From Pilaira anomala (Eukaryota; Mucoromycota; Mucoromycetes; Mucorales; Mucoraceae), in assembly GCA_025716855.1 (NCBI GenBank), contig JAIXMQ010000023.1, positions 186,001-250,000 of the forward strand: DNA of 64,000 bases, read 5' to 3'. The position numbers were made by a program, and so were the translations under genes. This document shows positions 23,120 through 35,243 of this stretch, one piece after another (the stretch's first letter is position 1; each line of letters starts with the position of its first letter). A model generated the notes under the pieces. That model was not told where the DNA came from. It did not search any database and was given only the letters and a program-made list of their open reading frames with translations.

Positions 23120-24010
23120 TTAAGCATCCTTAATCTTCTTGGTACCACGAAGGAGACCAGTACGACGAGCAGCGATCAAACCAACCTTTTGACCAGCAGG
23201 TGAATCACGAGCCATAGTAGAAGCCTTACCAATATGTTGATGGTTACCACCACCATGAGGATGGTCAACAGGGTTCATAGCAACACCACGAGTCTTGGGC
23301 CAAGAGTTACGCTTAACTCTGAACTTATGGAAAGCACGACCAGCCTTCAAGAGAGGCTTATCGATACGACCACCACCGGCAATGATACCAATGACAGCAC
23401 GAGAGGTAGAGGGGATCACCTTCTTGGAACCAGAGGGAAGACGAATACGGGTCTTACCATCATCACCATGACCAATGACGGTAGCATAGTTACCGGAGGT
23501 ACGGGCAATGGATCCACGATCTCCAACCTTCTCTTCAACGTTACAGATAACAGTACCTTCGGGCATAGAGGCCAAAGGCAAGACGTTACCGATGTTTAAA
23601 GTAGCTTTCTTACCGGCATAGATGAATTGACCAGTGTACATACCTTCTGTGGCAATGAAAGTTTCGGTACGGAGCTTGTACCTAGAAAAAAAAATTGGTT
23701 TAATAAATTATGCTTTTTCTATCTCTCTCTCTCTCTCGTTCTTTTTCTCGCTATTTGTTTTTCTTCTCTCTCTCTCTCTCTTTTCATCTTTCGTTATAAA
23801 TACTTACTTATAAGGGTCACGGAAGACAACCTTGGCAAGAGGAGCACCTCTTCCAGGATCGTGAATGATATCCTTAACGATACCACGAACGTAACCGTGA
23901 CGTTCAGCGAAATCAAAGACACGGAGCTTGGCTGCACCCTTACGGCCTACAGTGTGAGATCTGAAGATACTTCCAGCACCTTTTCTCTGAGCACGAATGA
24001 CACGACCCAT
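23120..24010 (-). CDS. RPL8: Large-subunit ribosomal protein uL2 (RPL8/yeast Rpl2)
   Basis: Two exons (24010-23808 and 23681-23120) give 254 aa, the expected length. The start [20 protein letters not shown] and the peptidyl-transferase-proximal loop [19 protein letters not shown] are diagnostic. uL2 is a core 60S protein that touches domain IV of 25S rRNA and is needed for subunit joining; the His of HPHGGG lies close to the catalytic centre. Codons are strongly biased. The single 126-nt intron is CT-repeat rich. The start is the first in-frame ATG and matches the universal N-terminus. Confidence 0.98.
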
Positions 24011-24585
24011 TTAAAATATATATATCTTTTTTTTTTAAAAAAAAATTGGGCGTTAGTTCCATGACAGTCTGTGTATTCCATGTGTGTATGTATATATGTT
24101 AAAGAAAAAAAAATAGGTTGTCATGGAATCGAAGTTCTTGTTGAAAGTGATATATTCGTAATTTTAATTTATATCCAAAAATTTCGTATCCATCCATCCA
24201 TCCATTTAAATAATCCATTTTTTTTTTCCATCTCTTTTTCATCCTTTCATCTGCATATATACATACACACACATATTTTTTTTTTTTTTTAATTTAACAT
24301 ACCCTACTTGGGGGGGAGAGAGAGAAGGAGTTGTATGCGATTTTTACACCACTTTCAGAAAACTTGCATCTCCTCTCCTGTAACTTTTGTTACATTTAAA
24401 CCCAGTTTTTTTTTTTTTTTTTTTTTGTAAACGAATAAATTGAAAGGAGGAGAGGGAAATAAAACAATTAAATTAAAAAAGAAGGGTTTCTCCTCCTACT
24501 ACTACTATGTACAATGTCAAGATATCATATAAAAAGAGAGTATAAATACTTTTTTAATAAATAAAAAAAAAAGAGATTTTTCAAA
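24011..24585. other. Divergent intergenic region uL2/secreted protein
   Basis: Holds the uL2 promoter and that of the small secreted protein. It includes T-runs at about 24276-24290 and 24406-24426 and a GT/AC-rich stretch near 24070-24270. No RNA gene was recognised. Confidence 0.5.
24541..24548 (+). promoter_or_regulatory. TATA-like box
   Basis: TATAAATA lies 45 bp before the ATG of the small secreted protein gene, with a second TA-rich motif CATATAAAAAG just upstream. The spacing leaves room for a short 5' UTR. Assignment is by motif only. Confidence 0.4.
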
Positions 24586-24912
24586 ATGAAATTCATTATT
24601 TTAACATGTATAATTTTATGTTGTTTCAACACAATAACATCAGGATTTCCTATCTATCCACAAACGTTTGATTTAGGAGATCGAATCATGTTTATCATAC
24701 CAAAGCATCATCATCAACAACAACATACTGAATCTTGCTTTCAAGATATCTCGGAAGAAGAAGAAGTATTTGAAGAATTCATGACTTCTTTTTATGATGA
24801 CGACGGTCAACTAGACGACGATTCAATGTTTGGTTGGTCTCGATTGTTTAAAGATGTTTATAGTTACTTGATTGGTTTTTTGGATACAAGAAATCATCAA
24901 TTTTACATTTAA
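24586..24912 (+). CDS. Small secreted acidic protein
   Basis: Intronless frame of 108 aa with its own TATA-like box. Residues 1-20 (MKFIILTCIILCCFNTITSG) look like a classical signal peptide with a Lys, a hydrophobic core and a small residue near the cut. The mature part has a His/Gln patch (KHHHQQQH), two acidic clusters (SEEEEVFEEF and DDDGQLDDDS) and one Cys. No family was recognised. Size, signal peptide and acidity are compatible with a secreted or cell-wall protein or an effector-like peptide, but that is inference. It lies 138 bp before FCP1 on the same strand. Confidence 0.55.
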   Translation: MKFIILTCIILCCFNTITSGFPIYPQTFDLGDRIMFIIPKHHHQQQHTESCFQDISEEEEVFEEFMTSFYDDDGQLDDDSMFGWSRLFKDVYSYLIGFLDTRNHQFYI

Positions 24913-25014
24913 TTGGTTCAACTTTTTTATCATGCAATAAAAAACTTTTTTTTTTTTTTTTTCTTTTCTCTCTCTTTTTGCTATTTAAAAAAAATATATA
25001 TATATTATATCAGC

Positions 25015-25020
25015 ACGCGT
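25015..25020. promoter_or_regulatory. ACGCGT motif upstream of FCP1
   Basis: The palindrome ACGCGT, the MluI cell-cycle box bound by MBF in yeasts, is 31 bp before the FCP1 start. A single 6-bp match this close to the start may be chance. Confidence 0.2.
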
Positions 25021-25050
25021 ATTTATATACATCTATTTATAAAAAAAAAA

Positions 25051-27315
25051 ATGGAAACTTGTGCACATCACGTTCAATATAATGGTTTATGTGCCGTATG
25101 TGGTACACTTTTAGAGAGGTAAAAAAAAAAAAAAAAAAAAATCTCTCTCTCGCGATAAAAAAAAATCGAATTTAAAATCTATACATTTACTAGTTCTGGA
25201 AGCATTTTAAGTAACAATATCAATATGGGTTATGATACAGTTGGATTAACCGTGAGCCGTGAAGTACATATAACTATATACATACTAAAAAAAAAAAATA
25301 ATAATAATACAATCATAATAACTGATGTATTAGGAAGCGGAAAGATTAGAAGCAGAAAATGCAAGAAGATTGTTAAAGAATCGGAAATTATCACTTATTT
25401 TAGATTTAGATCAAACGATTGTTCATGCTTCTTGGGATCAACGCGTATCTGACTATTTAGATGAGACAAATACAGAAGATATAAGACAATTTAAATTACC
25501 AGGCAGTTCAGAGACATATTACATTAAATTAAGGTGAGCTTTTTTGATATCTATACATACAGTAAACTTAACGAAACAAGACCTGGATTAGATGAGTTTT
25601 TAAAGGAAATTCAAGAGTTGTATGAATTACATATTTATACCATGGGAACACGAGATTATGCAAATGCTGTAGCCAATGAAATCGATCCAAAAGGATCCAT
25701 CTTTAAAGAAAGGATTTTATCGCGAGATGAAAGTGGAAGTAAAGTAATAACCAAAAAAAAATATTATAATAAATTTTAAATTTTATAACGTCATACTATT
25801 CTATAGGCGTCACACAAAAGAAACTACAAAGATTATTTCCTTGTGATACATCCATGGTAGTTGTTCTCGATGACCGCTCTGACGTTTGGAGTTTCTCTCC
25901 CAACCTAATCCGTATTAAACCATGTAATATAACTAAATTTATAACTTTGACATCATTATTTATCATTTTATTGTTGTATTTTTTTTTTTTGTGCTGCTTA
26001 AAAATTTTATTATTATTAGATGAATTTTTTATAGGTACAGGAGATATTAATTGTCCATTTAAAAAGGTAAAGTCTCTGCTGCTATTATTTTATTACACTA
26101 GTTTATCATAAAAGAACCGGTCTAAAAGATCTCTTTTTTTTTAAGAAAGTTACACCACACTCCGAAAATACCATCGTGGCTGGTAACAATAACAACAAAG
26201 GTAAATAACTTGTGCTTCCGAAAAAAAAAATTTTTTTTACTCACGTACAAAAAAAAAGACCTGTATATAGATGATGACGATAAAGAATTAAATAAAATGT
26301 TAAAAGTAAGAATAATAATATATATATATAAACAAACAAATAATAAATAAATGACTTGAATAGATTCTAAAGAACGTTCATCAAGAATTTTACGCTAAAG
26401 ATGAACACGATAAAGAAGCGGATGTAACTCATATTATACCAAAAATGAAATTACAAGTATTACAACATGTCATCATTGCCTTTACAGATGTAATACCTCA
26501 AATGAAAGACCCGAGCTTATCTTGGATTTGGCAAATGGCGACTTCTTTTGGTGCCACTTGTTCAATGGATTTAACAGGTAAAACCACTCATTTAATAGCA
26601 GTCAAAGTAAGTAAGAAAAGAAAAGAAAAGAAAAGAAAAGAAGGAAAAAGGAGATATATTTATTTCTTTCTAGTTTGGAAGCAAGGCCAAAGCCGCGAGA
26701 GAATATGGACATTCAATTCATATTGTCACGCCAGCTTGGTTATTAGATTCAACTGCAAGTTGGTCAATACAAGATGAAGACAAGTATGCAATCGATGAGA
26801 CCCCAGCATCAACTCCATTAGAATTAGACGACGAGGAAGAAGAGGAAGATACTTTTAATTCAGAAACTGAAAAAGTCATTTTGGATTGGGATGAAGCCAA
26901 TAGAGAAGTAGAAGACTTTATTAACGAAAGTGGCATTGATGATATTTGGGATACAGATTCAGATACAGTAGACAGGTAATTAAGAACGAGATTTTTTTTT
27001 TTTTTTAAGAAAAAACTAATTAGCATTAAAAAAAGCCCGTTCGTTGTTGAAAATATGAGAACACGAAAGAGAGTAAAAGAAAGCAATGACAAAAGTGGCG
27101 GAGAGAGTGGCGGAGATGGATCAGAAGATGACGAAGTAACAAACCAATTCTTGGCAGTAAGAAGACGATATCATAATCCAAAAAAACGTGTCAAGTCACA
27201 ATTATCTCAAGTAACAACCGCTTCCAGTTCTCAATGTACTTCTGGAAATAACTCGGATGATGATTTAAGTTCTCTTGATGATTTAGTTGGTATATTGGAT
27301 GAAGCTGTAAAATAA
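25051..27315 (+). CDS. FCP1: RNA polymerase II CTD phosphatase Fcp1
   Basis: Eleven exons (25051-25118, 25194-25263, 25334-25533, 25581-25738, 25807-25923, 26020-26066, 26146-26200, 26259-26305, 26364-26606, 26674-26975, 27024-27315) give 532 aa. The catalytic motif DLDQT is at residues 70-74. The FCPH domain continues through KLRPGLDEFLKEI, YTMGTRDYA, VVLDDRSDVWSF and FFIGTGDIN. A BRCT domain follows (WQMATSFGATCSMDLTGKTTHLIA then HIVTPAWLLDS), then an acidic tail ending DDLVGILDEAVK. Fcp1 dephosphorylates Ser2/Ser5 of the Rpb1 tail to recycle polymerase, and its acidic C-terminus binds TFIIF in yeast. Exons 7 and 8 are short and least certain. Confidence 0.93.
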
Positions 27316-27505
27316 GCTTTTTTTTTTTTTTTTTTTTTTGTGTTAAAAAATAATGACGCTAATATATAATTAGGAAAGATCTACGTCTTCTTTTTTTTTG
27401 TGTATATAAATGACATCTTTTTATTTATTTATTTATTTCCTTTTTTTTCTCTTTTTTTTTTTTCTTTAAATTTCCTTTTCTTTCTTTTCCTTTTATTAAA
27501 AAAAA

Positions 27506-30500
27506 ATGCCGAGTGATCAAGAGGAAAGATCACTTCTACACCATCACCATGGTGATGGTCATTTACATTTTAATATCAAACCAGATGAATTAAGTGATTT
27601 AGTAGACGGAAAGAACTTTGACCTCTTAAAGAAAAAGGGTGGTGTTCAAGCTATCTGTAAAGCCATTCAAACAAACACTCAAGTAGGTCTCTCGGTCGAT
27701 GAAGGTGTCAACTCTTCAAAAGATAAACCTTATGCTGATCGTCAATCTCATTTCGGTCGTAACGTCTTACCTGAACCAAAAACAAAATCCTTTTTAGAAT
27801 TATTGTTGGCTGCTTATAATGATAAAACTTTGATTATGTTAAGGTATTTTTTTAAAAACAACAAATTTTTTTTTTTTAATTGTAATGAAAAAAATGACGT
27901 CAATGACTCATCATTTTTTCTTATTTAAGTATTGCTGCTTTGGTTTCATTGGCTGTAGGTATTTGGGAAGATTATTCTCCTCGTCATCCAGAAGATGAAC
28001 CTCGTGTTGGATGGTAAAGTATAGAAATCTATTTCATTATGTGTATGTATGTGAATATTAAAATGTTATAAATAGGGTTGAAGGTACTGCTATTATTGTA
28101 GCCGTCTTAGCCGTCATCTTCACAAACGCTGTAAACGATTACCAAAAGGAAGCCCAATTCAAAAAACTCAACGCCAAAAAAGAAGATAGAACCGTCAAAG
28201 TATTAAGATCCGGTCGTGAACAACAAATTTCAGTCTATGATTTAAACGTAGGAGATGTCTTGATGTTAGAACCCGGTGATATTATCCCTGTCGACGGTTT
28301 ATTCCTCGAAGGCCATAACTTGGCCTGTGACGAATCCTCAGCTACAGGTGAATCCGATACCATGAAGAAAAAGCCTGAAGGTGATGAAAATGATGATTGC
28401 TTTATTTTATCCGGTTCAAAAGTATTAGAAGGTGTAGGTCGTGCAGTCGTTATCGCCGTCGGTGAAAACTCTTTCTTTGGAAGAACAATGATGACCATGC
28501 GTGGCGGAGAGGCTGAAGGAACTCCTCTTCAATTGAAATTAGATACCCTCGCTGAACAAATTGCTAAATTAGGTTTCGCCGCTGCTATTACCATGTTAAT
28601 TGCTCTAGTCGCTAAATACTTTATTACCGCTTTCATGGCTGATGAGTTCCCTCCAGCTGGCGATATCGCTGCTGCCATGATCTCTATCGTCATTCAAGCC
28701 ATTACCATCATCGTCGTCGCTGTACCTGAAGGGCTTCCTATGGCCGTCACCATGGCCCTTGCTTTCGCTACCACCCAAATGCTCAAGGACAATAACCTCG
28801 TGCGTGTTTTAGCCGCTTGTGAAACCATGGGTAACGCCACCGCCATTTGCTCTGATAAGACGGGTACCTTGACTCAAAACAAGATGACTGTCACTCGAGG
28901 TACTTTGGCTCAAGAAGAATTCGAAAAGGAAGAAGAAATCAAGGACTGGTCAAAGAAGGTCGATAAGAAGAACGTCTTACCCTTGGTCTTTGAAGCTATC
29001 GCGCTCAACTCAAACGCTTTTGAAGATAAGAACGAAAACGGTCAAATCGAATTCGTTGGTTCCAAGACTGAATGTGCCTTATTAGGTTTCTCAAAGACTT
29101 TAGGTTCCAAATACGACGACCTTCGTCATGACGCTACCATTGCCAAAGTCTATCCTTTTGCCTCCAAGAGAAAGACCATGACTACCATTGTTGAAATGAA
29201 AGAAAACTCAGCTCCTACACCTACTCAAAAAGATTACCGTGTACACGTCAAGGGTGCTTCCGAAATCGTCTTAAAGACCTGTGAAAAGTACATTGATGCC
29301 AAAGGTGAACCTCAAGATTTAGATGATGAAGCCATGAAAAGATTCCAAACCATCATCTCCGACTACGCTGATCAAGCCCTTCGTACCATTGCCGTTGCCT
29401 ATAAAGACATCTCTTCTAGAAAATACAAGAAGGTCAAGGATGAAGAGCCTCCTCTGGATGAATTAACTTTAGTAGGTATCTTTGGTATCATGGATCCTTT
29501 GCGTCCTGGTGTCGTTGAATCTGTTGCTGCTTTCCGTGACGCTGGTGTCTTTGTCCGCATGATCACCGGTGATAACATCAACACTGCTAAAGCCATTGCT
29601 CGTAACGCCGGTATCTTAACCAAGGGCGGTCTTGCCATGACCGGTCCTGAACTCCGTGCCATGTCGCCTGAAGAACAACGTAAGGTCATTCCTCGTCTCC
29701 AAGTCTTGGCCCGTTCCTCTCCTACGGATAAATGTACTGTCGTCACTCGCTTACAAGAACAAGATCAAGTCGTCGGTATGACCGGTGACGGTACCAACGA
29801 TGGCCCCGCTCTTAAATTAGCTGATGTCGGTTTCTCCATGGGGATTGCCGGTACCGAAGTCGCTAAAGAAGCCTCGGATATTATCTTGATGGACGATAAC
29901 TTCAACTCTATCTTAAAGGCTCTCTTATGGGGTCGTGCCGTCAACGACGGTGTTCGTAAGTTCTTGACTTTCCAATTGACCGTCAACATCGCTGCTGTCG
30001 TGCTCTCTTTCATCTCTGCCATCTTTTCCGAAAATGCTGAAAGTATCTTGAGCGCCGTTCAATTACTTTGGGTGAACTTGATCATGGATACTTTAGCCGC
30101 TTTAGCTTTAGCTACTGAACCTCCTACCCAAGACTTACTTCATCGTAAGCCTATCTCCAAGAACGCTCATTTAATCAATTTCCGTATGGCCAAGATGATC
30201 TTGGGTCAAGCCATTTTCCAAATCATTGTCAATTTAGTCGCCATCTACTGTGGTCCTCGTATCTTCCATTTAGGTGACTCCACTTACGATCAAGCCGTCT
30301 TACGTACCATGGTCTTCAACATCTTTGTCTTCCTTCAAGTCTTCAACGAAATCAACTGTAGACGTATCGATAACACCATCAACGTATTCAAGGATATGTT
30401 TGATAACTGGATTTTCCTCGTCATTCAAGTCGTTGTCATCGGTGGTCAATATTTGATCGTCACCTTTGGTGGTATCGCTTTCAAGACCGTGCCCTTGAGC

Positions 30501-30896
30501 GCTGAACAATGGTTATTGACAGTTTTGATCGGTTCTCTTTCTATCCCTGTCGGTACCTTGATTCGTATCGTACCCGATTGTGGTTGTGAAGATAAATTCA
30601 ATGAAGAGGCTAAGCCTTTAGCGAGTTACTCTCGTATGAGCTGGGAAGGTGCGATTGGCGATGTACGTAACGAACTCAAGGTCTATTCTCTTTTACGTCG
30701 TAAGCGTGGAAATACCAATAAATCTCGTGATATCCCTAGACGCTCTTCTACTCAACACTCTGAAACAGCTGCCTTTAGTGCTCCCAACACCAGTTATGGT
30801 GCTACCAATGGTAACCAAAAGAACAATCGTTTCGCTAAACTTGTTGAGAATGCTCAACAATATAAACAATCTTCTGAAAATCATCAAGAAGATTAA
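27506..30896 (+). CDS. PMC1: P-type Ca2+-ATPase, PMC1/PMCA type
   Basis: Three exons (27506-27843, 27930-28013, 28076-30896) give 1080 aa. Motifs are in order: TGES at residues 231-234, the M4 calcium-site motif PEGLP at 358-362, DKTGTLT with the phosphorylated Asp at 401, KGASE, ITGDN, and MTGDGTNDGPAL. Ten membrane spans are expected. Family members pump Ca2+ from cytosol to vacuole or outside. The N-terminus starts with a His cluster (LHHHHGDGH). The C-terminal tail has WEGAIGDVRNELKVYSLLRR followed by basic residues, compatible with a calmodulin-binding helix. Localisation, vacuole or plasma membrane, cannot be decided from sequence. Confidence 0.96.
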
Positions 30897-31174
30897 AAAA
30901 AAAAAATAGTTATTTCTTTAATTTTCCATTTTGTATCATTACATTTTCATTCTATATATAAATAAATAAATAAATTTCATATTTATATATATTTGTTTCT
31001 TTTTGTGTCAGTTTTTATGCTATCATTTATAACACATACGCACATTTTATAGCGGTGGTTTAACAACACAGATAACCCGGTTATACAATACTACTTTATT
31101 AATTTTTCTTTTTTTTTTTTTTTCTTTTTTTCCAGGTCTTTTTTTTTCTTCTCTCTCTCTCTTAAAACTTCGAA

Positions 31175-32337
31175 ATGGAACAACCTATAAGTATTTCACC
31201 TGAAATACTTGAACTCGTGAGATCACAATTTATTCATGTCTCATGTTCAAAAAGCAGTACGTTATCCTTCTTGAAAGGTTTTGTTCTCGGTCAATGTTCC
31301 GTCATTATAGTAGTTATACTCGTTTTAAAGTATTTATTCACAGAAGACGTAAAACGAGTGAACAAGGTAACAAAAAAAGATACAAAAAAAAAAAAAAAAA
31401 AATACAACAAGTTAAAAAAAAAACATATAGAGATATATTCCTTCACGATTATCTAGTACACCCCCTTCTCGAATTAATGCAACAATACCTTCTTCACCTA
31501 CAGATCACATCACATCAAAAACATATTACGATATGATGCATCATCCACCCGAGAGTACAGACTGGTTAAACGTCTTGTTAGCACAAGCCATACTTCAATA
31601 TAGAGAAGATGCCAAGATCAACAATCGTTTGATATTAGCCGTAGATGATATATTAAATGGAGGGGTAAAACCCAATTTCTTGGGTCCGATTCATGTTACC
31701 GAACTCAATCTAGGTGAAGAGTTTCCTATCTTCAGTAATGCCAAAATAAGAAGATCAGATGAAATTGGTTCCATGCGTGCTGAAATCGATTTTGAATATA
31801 ATGATCAAGTTACCTTGGGAATAGAGACTCAATTGATTTTAAATTGGCCAAAGCAAGCTTTTGCTGCACTTCCAATTTCTTTGGTTTTATCCGTTGTAAG
31901 ATTCTCGGGCACAGTAAGTAGATGTCATTTTTATTACAGATAAAAAGTCTATGTGTGCGTGTGTGTTGATCACCCCCCCCCTTTTTTTTTCCTATTAGTT
32001 GACCATTGAGTTGATTAGTCCGCCAGAAACAACTACAGAACCTGAAATACCATTAGAAAGATACATTGCTATCTCATCTCACCCAGACTTCATATTAGAC
32101 TTGAAAGTTCAATCCTTGATCGGCTCAAGAACAAAACTTGAAGATATTCCAAAATTAAGAGACTTGATTCAAACCAAATTAAGAAACGTTTATATCGATA
32201 AATTAGTCTATCCTACCTTTGTCAAGATTAAAGTACCTAATATGTGGAAAGATACAACAAAAGAGCATCCAACTACTTTACAGCCAACTGCTGCTGAAAA
32301 AATAGAAGAGTTTATGGAGGAAATAAAAGATGCTTAA
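31175..32337 (+). CDS. MMM1: ERMES subunit Mmm1
   Basis: Three exons (31175-31366, 31431-31913, 31999-32337) give 337 aa. A short lumenal N-terminus precedes one membrane span (about residues 34-54, SFLKGFVLGQCSVIIVVILV). A linker and an SMP lipid-binding domain follow, starting near STDWLNVLLAQAILQYRED and including LGEEFPIFSNAKI and the closing VYPTFVKIKVPNMW. Mmm1 is the ER-anchored subunit of ERMES, which tethers ER to mitochondria and moves phospholipids between them; the complex is typical of fungi. The exon 2 acceptor at 31430 was chosen because it alone keeps phase with exon 1. Confidence 0.95.
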
Positions 32338-32430
32338 TAAATATAAATAAATTTTCTCTCTTTTTTTTTTCTCTCTAAATTGAAATTTTTTCTTTTCTTT
32401 CTCTCTCTCTTTCTTTTTTTAAAAAAACAA

Positions 32431-33271
32431 ATGTATAGACCACCACCAGTACCTGTAAGTCTTTTTTTTTTCTCTTTAATATATTGGTTTTTATATGTAT
32501 ATCTAAAAAACTAAAACACGCTTCTTAATAAGTATGGAGGCTCACCTATTATGGGTTCACCTCAACCTCCTCCATTCAATCCAAATGCAACCTGGCAAAG
32601 ACCAATGGATCCAGCTGTAAAGTAAAAAACATATATATATATAAACAAAGGATTACTTATACTCATCTTTTATCTAGGCTATTTGGAAAGAACATACTAC
32701 ACCCGAAGGAAGAAAATACTGGTACAACAACATCACTCGACAAAGTACTTGGGAAAAACCTGACGATTTATTAACACCCGAAGAAAAGATCTTGAAAGGT
32801 TCTTCTTGGAAAGAATATACTACACCTGAAGGCAAAAAGTATTATAGTAATATTAAAACAAAAGAAACCGTTTGGGAGATCCCTGCTGATTTAAAAGGTT
32901 TGAATGAGAATGAGTTTTTTTTTATTTTTATTTTTATTTTTGTCTAACAAAAAAAAAAAAAAAAAAAAAACTTTTTTATCATAGAACAACTTGAAAAGGC
33001 TAAAAAGTTGGCTATTGAAATGTAAACAAAAAAAGTGTTTTATAAAAAAAAAAAGGGTTATATACTAATACCTCTTCCCTCCTTAAATAGTCAACAATTA
33101 ACCTCAGCTACACCTCAATTATCAGAACAAATGAGAGCTCCTGTCGTTCCTCCATTATCTAATAATTTCACTCAACCTTTACCTGAATACGCAACGAAAG
33201 AACAAGCAGAGCAAGCCTTTTTTGGTTTATTAAAGGAAACAGTAAGTAACTATTAAAAAAAAAAAATTACG

Positions 33272-33314
<43 letters not shown>

Positions 33315-34950
33315 AACCTCTATTAAAAAAAAAAGGGTGTCAAATCAGATTGGACATGGGAACAAGCACAACGTGCAATCATTACCAAACCATTATATCG
33401 AGCACTAAAGACCATCACCGAAAGAAAAGCAGCCTTCCACACATTTATTGACGCCGAAGCCAAACGAGAACGAGAGGAGCGAGAGCAAAGAGAAGCACGC
33501 CAAAAAGCCAACTTCATAGCCATGCTTCAAAAGCAAGAGGAGATTAAACCCTATACACGATTTCGTACCATCCTCAAACTCTGTGGTCATTTACCTGCTT
33601 TCACAGAGATCAAATCCGAAAAGCAAGCAGAAGCTTATTTTGATGAATACATTCAACAGATCCAAAGAGAGGAAAAGGATCATTTGAGAGAGTTACGTAA
33701 GGCGAGTATGGAAAAATTTAGTCAATTGTTACATTCGATACCTGAAATTAGTTATAAAACTTCTTGGAAGGAAGCTCAGTACCTTTATTCAAATACGCCC
33801 GATGGAAAAAATCCTGAGGTGACATTTCAAGGTATGGATATGTTAGATTTCTTATCTGTCTTTGAAGAATATAATAGGTCTCTTTGGGAAGAGCCAATCA
33901 ATGAAGTAAATAAAAAAGTACATCAAAGAAGAAGAAGAGAAAGAAAGGCCAGAGAAGGATTCAAGGTAAAAAAAAAAAAAAAAAATGAAATATATATATA
34001 TATATATATGTATATACTTAACATGGAATTAACAATTACAATTTAGGAATTGTTACAAGAATTAGTCTCTAATAATCAAATTAACGTACGTACAATGTGG
34101 AAAGATATTTATCCATTGATTAAGGATGATTCACGTTATATATCTGCAGTGGGACTTCCTGATTCTACACCTTTAGATATGTTTTGGGACGTGATTGATG
34201 ATTTAGACGAACAACTTTACCATCAAAAGAAGACGGTCTATGGAGCACTTAAAAGAGCTGATTTCGAAGTAGATACAGAGACAAAATTTGATGATTACAT
34301 GAACGCATTGGATATTGATGAACGCGTCAAATTAGATATCAGTCATGAAAACCTCAAGTTCATCTTTGAACATTTACAAATGAAAGCACTTCAGAGATTA
34401 AAGGATGAAAAGCGTCGTCAAGAAAAGAAATTGAGAAAGAAATTGGATATATTTAGACATGTTTTAAAACACACTTTACAACCTCCTATTCAATTAGAAG
34501 ATACTTGGGATTCGGTCAAAGCTCGTGTAGAACATTTGGATGAGTATAAAGACATTGAGGATGATGCCTTAAAACAAGAAGTGTTTGAAAAGTATTTACA
34601 ACGTCTCAAGGAAAAGAAGGAAGATGAAGACGAGGAAGAGGAAGGCATGATTAAAGAAGATGAAGAAGGTATGATTAAAGATGACGAGGATTTACACGAA
34701 AAAAGACGTAGTAGTAGACGTAGCCGTAGAAAGGACTATGGTGGTAGTGATAGTGAGGATGAAAAGATGAAAAAGAGAAGAAAGGTATTTTTTGTTGATA
34801 AATCAATTTGTTTTTATTTCATTATTAAACTATTTCCCATCCTTTTTTTTATATATATATATATAGAGACATACTTCAAAAGGTTATTCAAGTACTGAAG
34901 AAGGCGAAGCTCTTGATGATTATCAAAATGATCCAAGAAGATTAAAGTAA
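32431..34950 (+). CDS. PRP40: Pre-mRNA processing factor Prp40
   Basis: Eight exons (32431-32454, 32533-32616, 32678-32897, 32985-33021, 33091-33241, 33336-33965, 34047-34784, 34867-34950) give 655 aa. Two WW domains lie at residues 39-64 ([16 protein letters not shown]) and 79-104 ([15 protein letters not shown]). FF domains follow, for example [20 protein letters not shown] and [12 protein letters not shown]. The tail is acidic then Arg/Ser rich ([13 protein letters not shown]). Prp40 is a U1 snRNP factor that bridges 5' and branch sites through WW-domain binding to Pro-rich proteins. The first coding exon is only 24 nt. Confidence 0.95.
33275..33310. repeat. AT microsatellite in a PRP40 intron
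   Basis: An (AT)n run of about 18 units fills most of the PRP40 intron between exons 5 and 6. Confidence 0.9.
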
Positions 34951-35243
34951 ACTTCACTTCTTTTTCTTTTTCTTTTTTCCTTTTTTTTTTAAAAAAAAAT
35001 ATAAAATAAATTATTTATTAAGCTATCCTGTTTTCTTTTATATTCTTTTTTGCCATAATCATCTCTTTTATTTTCGTTTTAATCTTTTACTTTTTCTTCG
35101 TCTAAAAGATGGAAACTACTAAAACATATTTAACAAAGCTGCTTTTTTTTTTTTTCGAAATCCCTTCATCATATGTATACCCAAAAATAGACTATACACA
35201 AAGTCTACATGCACCTACCATATAGGTTGTACGCACCACAATT
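34951..35243. other. Spacer between PRP40 and repeat copy 2
   Basis: T-rich 3' flank of PRP40. The last 50 bases (CTACATGCACC..GGTTGTACGCACC) partly resemble the hairpin inside the repeat. This flank replaces the left arm present in repeat copy 1. Confidence 0.5.
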
